A stretch of 64,000 nt of DNA from Epiperipatus broadwayi (lineage: Eukaryota; Onychophora; Udeonychophora; Euonychophora; Peripatidae): the NCBI GenBank assembly GCA_028023455.1, contig JAQFVV010006197.1, forward strand, positions 18,411,254 through 18,475,253. The letters run 5' to 3'. Numbering within the stretch: position 1 is the stretch's first letter; each line of letters begins with the position of its first letter. The position numbers were made by a program, and so were the translations under genes. A model generated the notes under the pieces. The model made no database searches, was not told where the DNA came from, and saw nothing but the letters and a program-made list of their open reading frames with translations. Below, in pieces: positions 60,501 to 64,000 of the stretch.

Positions 60501-61860
60501 ATATTGTAATATCATTTGTGATTGCTGATCCCTTACAATCATTATCTTGTTTAAACAGTGATGTGCAGTAGAAGATCAAGTCCTATCATATGCCATCCAC
60601 TTTCTTTCATAATGTCATGCGGCGGTGATATGTATGCTACTGCCAGTCACTGTATACTATATATGCTGTAAAAGTATAATTCCTACTGTAGGCATATAAT
60701 CTTTCCATGTATGCATTCTTATATAACAATTGTAATACAGATGTGAATCCCTGTATTTTACAGTCATATTTTATTACTTATTGAGTATTAATATCATAAC
60801 CTGTAATTGATCACAACAGTCAAGTAGTAAGATTAGCCTTAATTTATAAGTTTATATCAGTTAGCATTAGAACAGCAGTGATGATAGTTGAGAGCAGATA
60901 GGTATCTGTGCAATAGATTGGAATCTATTCAAACAATTAACTTTAATAGTATTCTACATTAATAGTATCAAATAGGAATTATTTTTAAGATATTGAATCA
61001 TTATACCACTATATACTATATCTGTGCATAATTAATCTCATAAAATTTGTAAAGGTTATTTAACCGAATTTATAAATTAATTAACTAAAGTTATGCCAGT
61101 GTATGTTTTGTGTTGTATTTATGTGAATAAACAGTATTGTCTCATTATTTTTGGCAGTTTGTAATCTTTATTTGCAATCAGTAACTTAGGTAAATAGTTA
61201 AGAATCTCTTGTTTTGTCCCTGACTTTAGCGAGCTGCAATGGAAAATTGACATTCTGTGACATCAGAATGTGGAATGCACATGTGGATTGCCCTCAGGTG
61301 ATTTGCATGTGTGTTGTACAATTATTACAGTTACAATATATATATATATATTAACAATATTTACTAATAAAAATTTAATTATGATCAAATAAACACAAAT
61401 TGAATAAAAATTTGTTTAATATTAAAACCAATAATTATAGTAAAAAAAATTTTAGTTCTCGTTAATATCAGCATCAAAACATCAATGCAGTGACACTACA
61501 ATTAAATTATATAAGTTTTAGAGCATTGAATAATTGTTTCAGCAAAGAGTAATCCCAGCAAAAAAAACTGAAGGGGATTTATTTTTTCAATATTAAATGG
61601 TTGTGCTTGTAATCTCACTAATCGATGCACGCATTAAATATGTTATTCAAAAAAAGGATACAATTAGATACATTATTATGTCAAAATAATTACAAATTCA
61701 ACAGTAACAGTATAATTAAGTAAAGGAAATTACAAAGAGGATAGAAGATCCCATTTATATATTTTTGGTGTAATTTGTAAAAAGTAAAATAAAGCAAATG
61801 ACTAATTACATTAATTAAATATCAATAAATTATAATATTATTAATCAAAAATATATTTAC
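57582..61860. other. TERT intron between RTE element and pre-motif A exon
   Basis: Mostly A+T-rich. Around 59,740-61,320 composition is somewhat more complex, with a TATA-like CTATAAAAG near 60,200 and AATAAA near 61,120, so a decayed LTR is possible but unproven. A (CA)/(TA) tract lies near 61,340. No gene was seen. Confidence 0.4.
58588..58651 (-). repeat. tRNA-like fragment, probable SINE remnant
   Basis: On the minus strand the sequence contains CACTAGTAGCATATCAACCT, resembling a tRNA-Met D-arm and A box, and about 30 bases later GGGTTCAATTCC, a near-consensus B box. The acceptor-stem ends do not pair, so it is not a working tRNA. TGCACTAGTAG recurs at 13,083, supporting a tRNA-derived repeat family. 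Confidence 0.45.
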
Positions 61861-61964
61861 TTTAGATCTTGTTTAATTTTCCAATCCATTACATATTCTC
61901 TCCATTTATGATAAATGTCATCTACACCAAAAACAGAACTACCAATTGTATAAGGATTTCTTTC
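61861..61964 (-). CDS. TERT: TERT exon: segment upstream of motif A
   Basis: This 104-nt exon encodes 34 codons plus two bases. It includes SSVFGVDDIYHKWREYV, matching the vertebrate segment SVLGLDDIHRAW just before motif A. The minus-strand acceptor is a TTTTTAG and the donor is GTAAAT directly after the last two bases. Those two bases (AA) complete a Lys codon with the single leading base of the motif A exon at 45,292, so the junction is in phase. The exon opens with ERNPY, aligning with the NYER region that follows motif 2 in the family. It is the most upstream TERT exon I can identify. Motifs T, 1 and 2 must lie at higher coordinates, probably outside the window. Confidence 0.93.
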
Positions 61965-62170
61965 CTAAAAAGAAATAAATGAGACATATAAATATTTATT
62001 TATAACTATTTATCAAATTAATACAGTATATATTAAAATGAATATAAATCAGGTTGCAATTGAAACTAAATATTTCTCAGTTCAAATAAAAGAACATATA
62101 TCTCAGAAAAATATTATTCTGTAGTTGAAAAAAAAAAGTGATCAATGATGCAATTTTGGAATGTAGCATT

Positions 62171-62861
62171 TTCAATTATTAATCCACTGCAAGATGGTCT
62201 CTTCAAGTTTAATCTAGTTTTTCTAATCTCTAGCCTCTCTTCTCCATATCACCATAGCACTTCCTCATTTCATCCATCCATCTCAAATTTGGCCTCTTTT
62301 TAAGTCTTTTACAGTAATCTTGGGATCCAGTTTAGGATTTCAATTATTCACCTATTATCATCTCTTCTAGAAATAGAGTCCAGTCTAGTTCCACTTCAGT
62401 CTCTCAATTTTGCCAATGATGTCAGTAATATCTATTATTTTCTCACTCATGTATTTTATTTTTGATTACTTCTTTTTACTCCTAACGTATATCTCTCCAA
62501 ACTTTGTTGAGTGGTCTGAAATCTTTTTATTGGTCTTCTGTTAATTTTACCCAAAGTCTCAAATCCATAAGTAAGAAATGATAAACACATTTATTAAAAA
62601 TCTTTTTCACACACGTAGGCATATTTCCTTTTAATATTATTTCTACAAAAAACATTCCAAGTTAAATTTTATGATTAATTTCAATTACTATGTTTCCATC
62701 CATATTAATAATTTGACTAAGGTATTTGTAGTTATTAACTTCTAATTCAACATTATCAATCTTTATTTTCTTCTTCTAAAAAAACCCATTGAACATTATT
62801 TTAATCATTTTAGCAAATATCTTTAGTCCTACTTTTTTATTTTCATTTGATAATTCATGCT
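62171..62861 (-). pseudogene. 5'-truncated RTE LINE copy
   Basis: About 690 bp collinear with the thumb and C-terminal part of the RTE at 54,300-55,015, at perhaps 75-80% identity. Shared blocks include ACACGTAGGCATATTTCCTTTT and TTCATCCATCCATCTCA-like strings. Numerous indels break the frame. Similarity stops abruptly at 62,861, consistent with 5' truncation during insertion, and the TGA tail has been lost. It is much older than the 54-kb copy. Confidence 0.85.
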
Positions 62862-64000
62862 ATTTAAGTTAGATAGCTGGATTGAAAGACACATGGATGT
62901 CTGAAAATTTCAGATTTTTTACTTAATAGTTATCCATTAGATAAAGTAGCTGGTCTTAGTTTGGTATTTTAAATCTAATGCTTGAATATCCTAACACCTC
63001 ACTGAGGAAGCCAGTAGCAGAAACCGATCTGAGGTTGGGGATATTCTGAGAAGCTTGTTAAGAGCTATTTTGAAAGCTCATTATATAACATTTGTAATAC
63101 AAGCTTGTTAAATTAGGTCATGTGACATATAACTTGATTTCTTTGTTATAAAGAAATGTATACAAGCATTAATAAAATTAATAAACCATGCTTATTTTTA
63201 AATTCAAACCCAGAATACTAATAATATTTATTATATCTTTTTAAATATTTATTTCATAATGAAATTTCATTTTACATTTAGAATTATTTAATTCTTTTAC
63301 TACGATTATTTTATTCCAGGAAAGTAGAAAATATCTACTAAAATTTTTGTCTGTGTTTATTTTTACTTTTACTTTCAACTGTATGTATGTATATTGTAAC
63401 CTTAAAGATCGATAGAACTGATATAAAAAATTTCTGTCTTTTTCTTGGTGATTTGATTGGCTTGGTTTGCATTCTGAACAGACTATTTACTTGCATTCAA
63501 GATAACTTATTGGTGAGAATAAGTAATATTTCACCTTGCTTACTGCCTGTATTATTTTAATATATTTAAAATTGCTCTTTTCCATCCACTGATTTGGGTC
63601 AAATACGTTAAACTTTTTAAGAAATTGACAGCACACATCAAGTTTAGTAAAATGTGATTAAAAATAATAATTCTTATTTATTTAAAATAATCTTAGAAAT
63701 TATTTTCATTTAATTCAAAAGCCATTTGTTTAACTAATTTTTAATTATTAGATAAAAATATAATAAATACATGTGTGCGTTTCAGTGAAAGAGAGCATTC
63801 GTGATATTATTAAGAGACAAAATGGTGGAAGAATAACATGTAAGCAAAACATATTACACATATTTAAAAATAATTGATAAGCAAATGGATTAACCAAGAA
63901 TTCTCATATGAATTTAAATATAAAATGGTGATATTTAATAATAGTATGAGTTGCTAAACTTAAAGCGTCTGTTCAAGTCTGCTGGCCAAATGAATCAAAT
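62862..64000. other. Window end, non-coding with two traces
   Basis: At 63,002-63,024 the plus strand reads CTGAGGA followed by GAAAC, the spacing of a degenerate hammerhead-type core. At about 63,490-63,660 the minus strand is open for 57 codons (LKKFNVFDPNQWMEKSNFK), origin unknown. No TERT motif T, 1 or 2 was found here. Confidence 0.35.

Larger units (their letters stand above)
8784..61964 (-). other. TERT: TERT gene, partial: eight recognised exons over 53 kb
   Basis: This is the span of the telomerase reverse transcriptase exons seen on the minus strand, running 5' to 3' from high to low coordinate. TERT is the protein subunit of telomerase and adds telomere repeats using an RNA template. 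The first seven exons join without a phase break at GT-AG junctions, giving about 290 residues in the order known for TERT: pre-A segment, motif A, linker, B', C, D, E. An eighth exon matches the start of the C-terminal extension after a gap of one unfound exon. Introns are about 16.6, 13.4, 2.4, 7.7, 3.9, 0.74 and 7.6 kb, far larger than the exons (43-208 nt). The N-terminal domains and the last C-terminal exons are not in the recognised set. Identification rests on motif order, spacing and exon boundaries recalled from the vertebrate protein. Confidence 0.93.

Noticed and set aside
60000-61320. LTR element suggested by TATA-like and AATAAA signals
   Set aside because: No matching second LTR, primer site or coding remnant was found, so it is mentioned only as a possibility.
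1-64000. CRISPR arrays, operons, ribosome-binding sites, rRNA genes
   Set aside because: None seen; the sequence is eukaryotic and the regular repeats found are tandem duplications without spacers.

Overview
The window is animal nuclear DNA: very A+T-rich (roughly three quarters by eye), with short exons, large GT-AG introns, microsatellites, and both LINE and LTR retroelements. I cannot name the species. The host gene I can establish is a telomerase reverse transcriptase (TERT) on the minus strand. Eight exons are recognised, running 5' to 3' from 61,964 down to 8,784. Seven join in phase with no gap: 61,964-61,861, 45,292-45,208, 31,773-31,594, 29,156-29,082, 21,384-21,177, 17,303-17,202 and 16,464-16,384. 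They carry the segment before motif A, motif A (first catalytic Asp), the linker and IFD-like segment, motif B', motif C (Asp-Asp), motif D and motif E. The eighth exon (8,826-8,784) matches the start of the C-terminal (CTE/thumb) extension. One small exon between motif E and the eighth is required by phase and by family length but was not found. The N-terminal exons (TEN, TRBD, motifs T, 1 and 2) lie beyond 64,000 or were not recognised. The last C-terminal exons are unrecognised below 8,784 or lie outside the window.

The rest is intron or flank filled with mobile DNA. From low to high coordinate: a dispersed repeat copy (1.8-2.66 kb); a LINE C-terminal relic whose 5' end has become a double snap-back palindrome (2.92-3.56 kb); small inverted-repeat elements (5.1-7.05 kb); a minus-strand Ty3/Gypsy relic with gag knuckle, protease, a reverse-transcriptase scrap, integrase and 3' LTR (about 9.0-12.5 kb); tandem duplications (15.4 and 16.2 kb); a plus-strand Ty3/Gypsy pol relic (34.4-36.4 kb) followed by a minisatellite and an LTR-like promoter (36.6-38.8 kb); a second copy of the dispersed repeat split by a 356-bp foldback element (39.9-41.2 kb); a decayed LINE (45.7-48.5 kb); a partial LTR related to the one at 9.6-10.0 kb (49.8-50.2 kb); a TIR transposon (52.8-53.9 kb); a full-length RTE-type LINE with a perfect 12-bp target duplication (54.3-57.6 kb); and a truncated second RTE copy (62.2-62.9 kb).

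TERT is the only unit whose parts visibly work together. Its exons, scattered over 53 kb, encode most of the catalytic domain that copies the telomerase RNA template onto chromosome ends. Both catalytic motifs are intact, but motif B' has an isoleucine where a proline is nearly always found. All the mobile elements show frameshifts or stops. The RTE insertion at 54.3 kb looks the youngest. Most other open frames in the window are chance openings in A+T-rich DNA.
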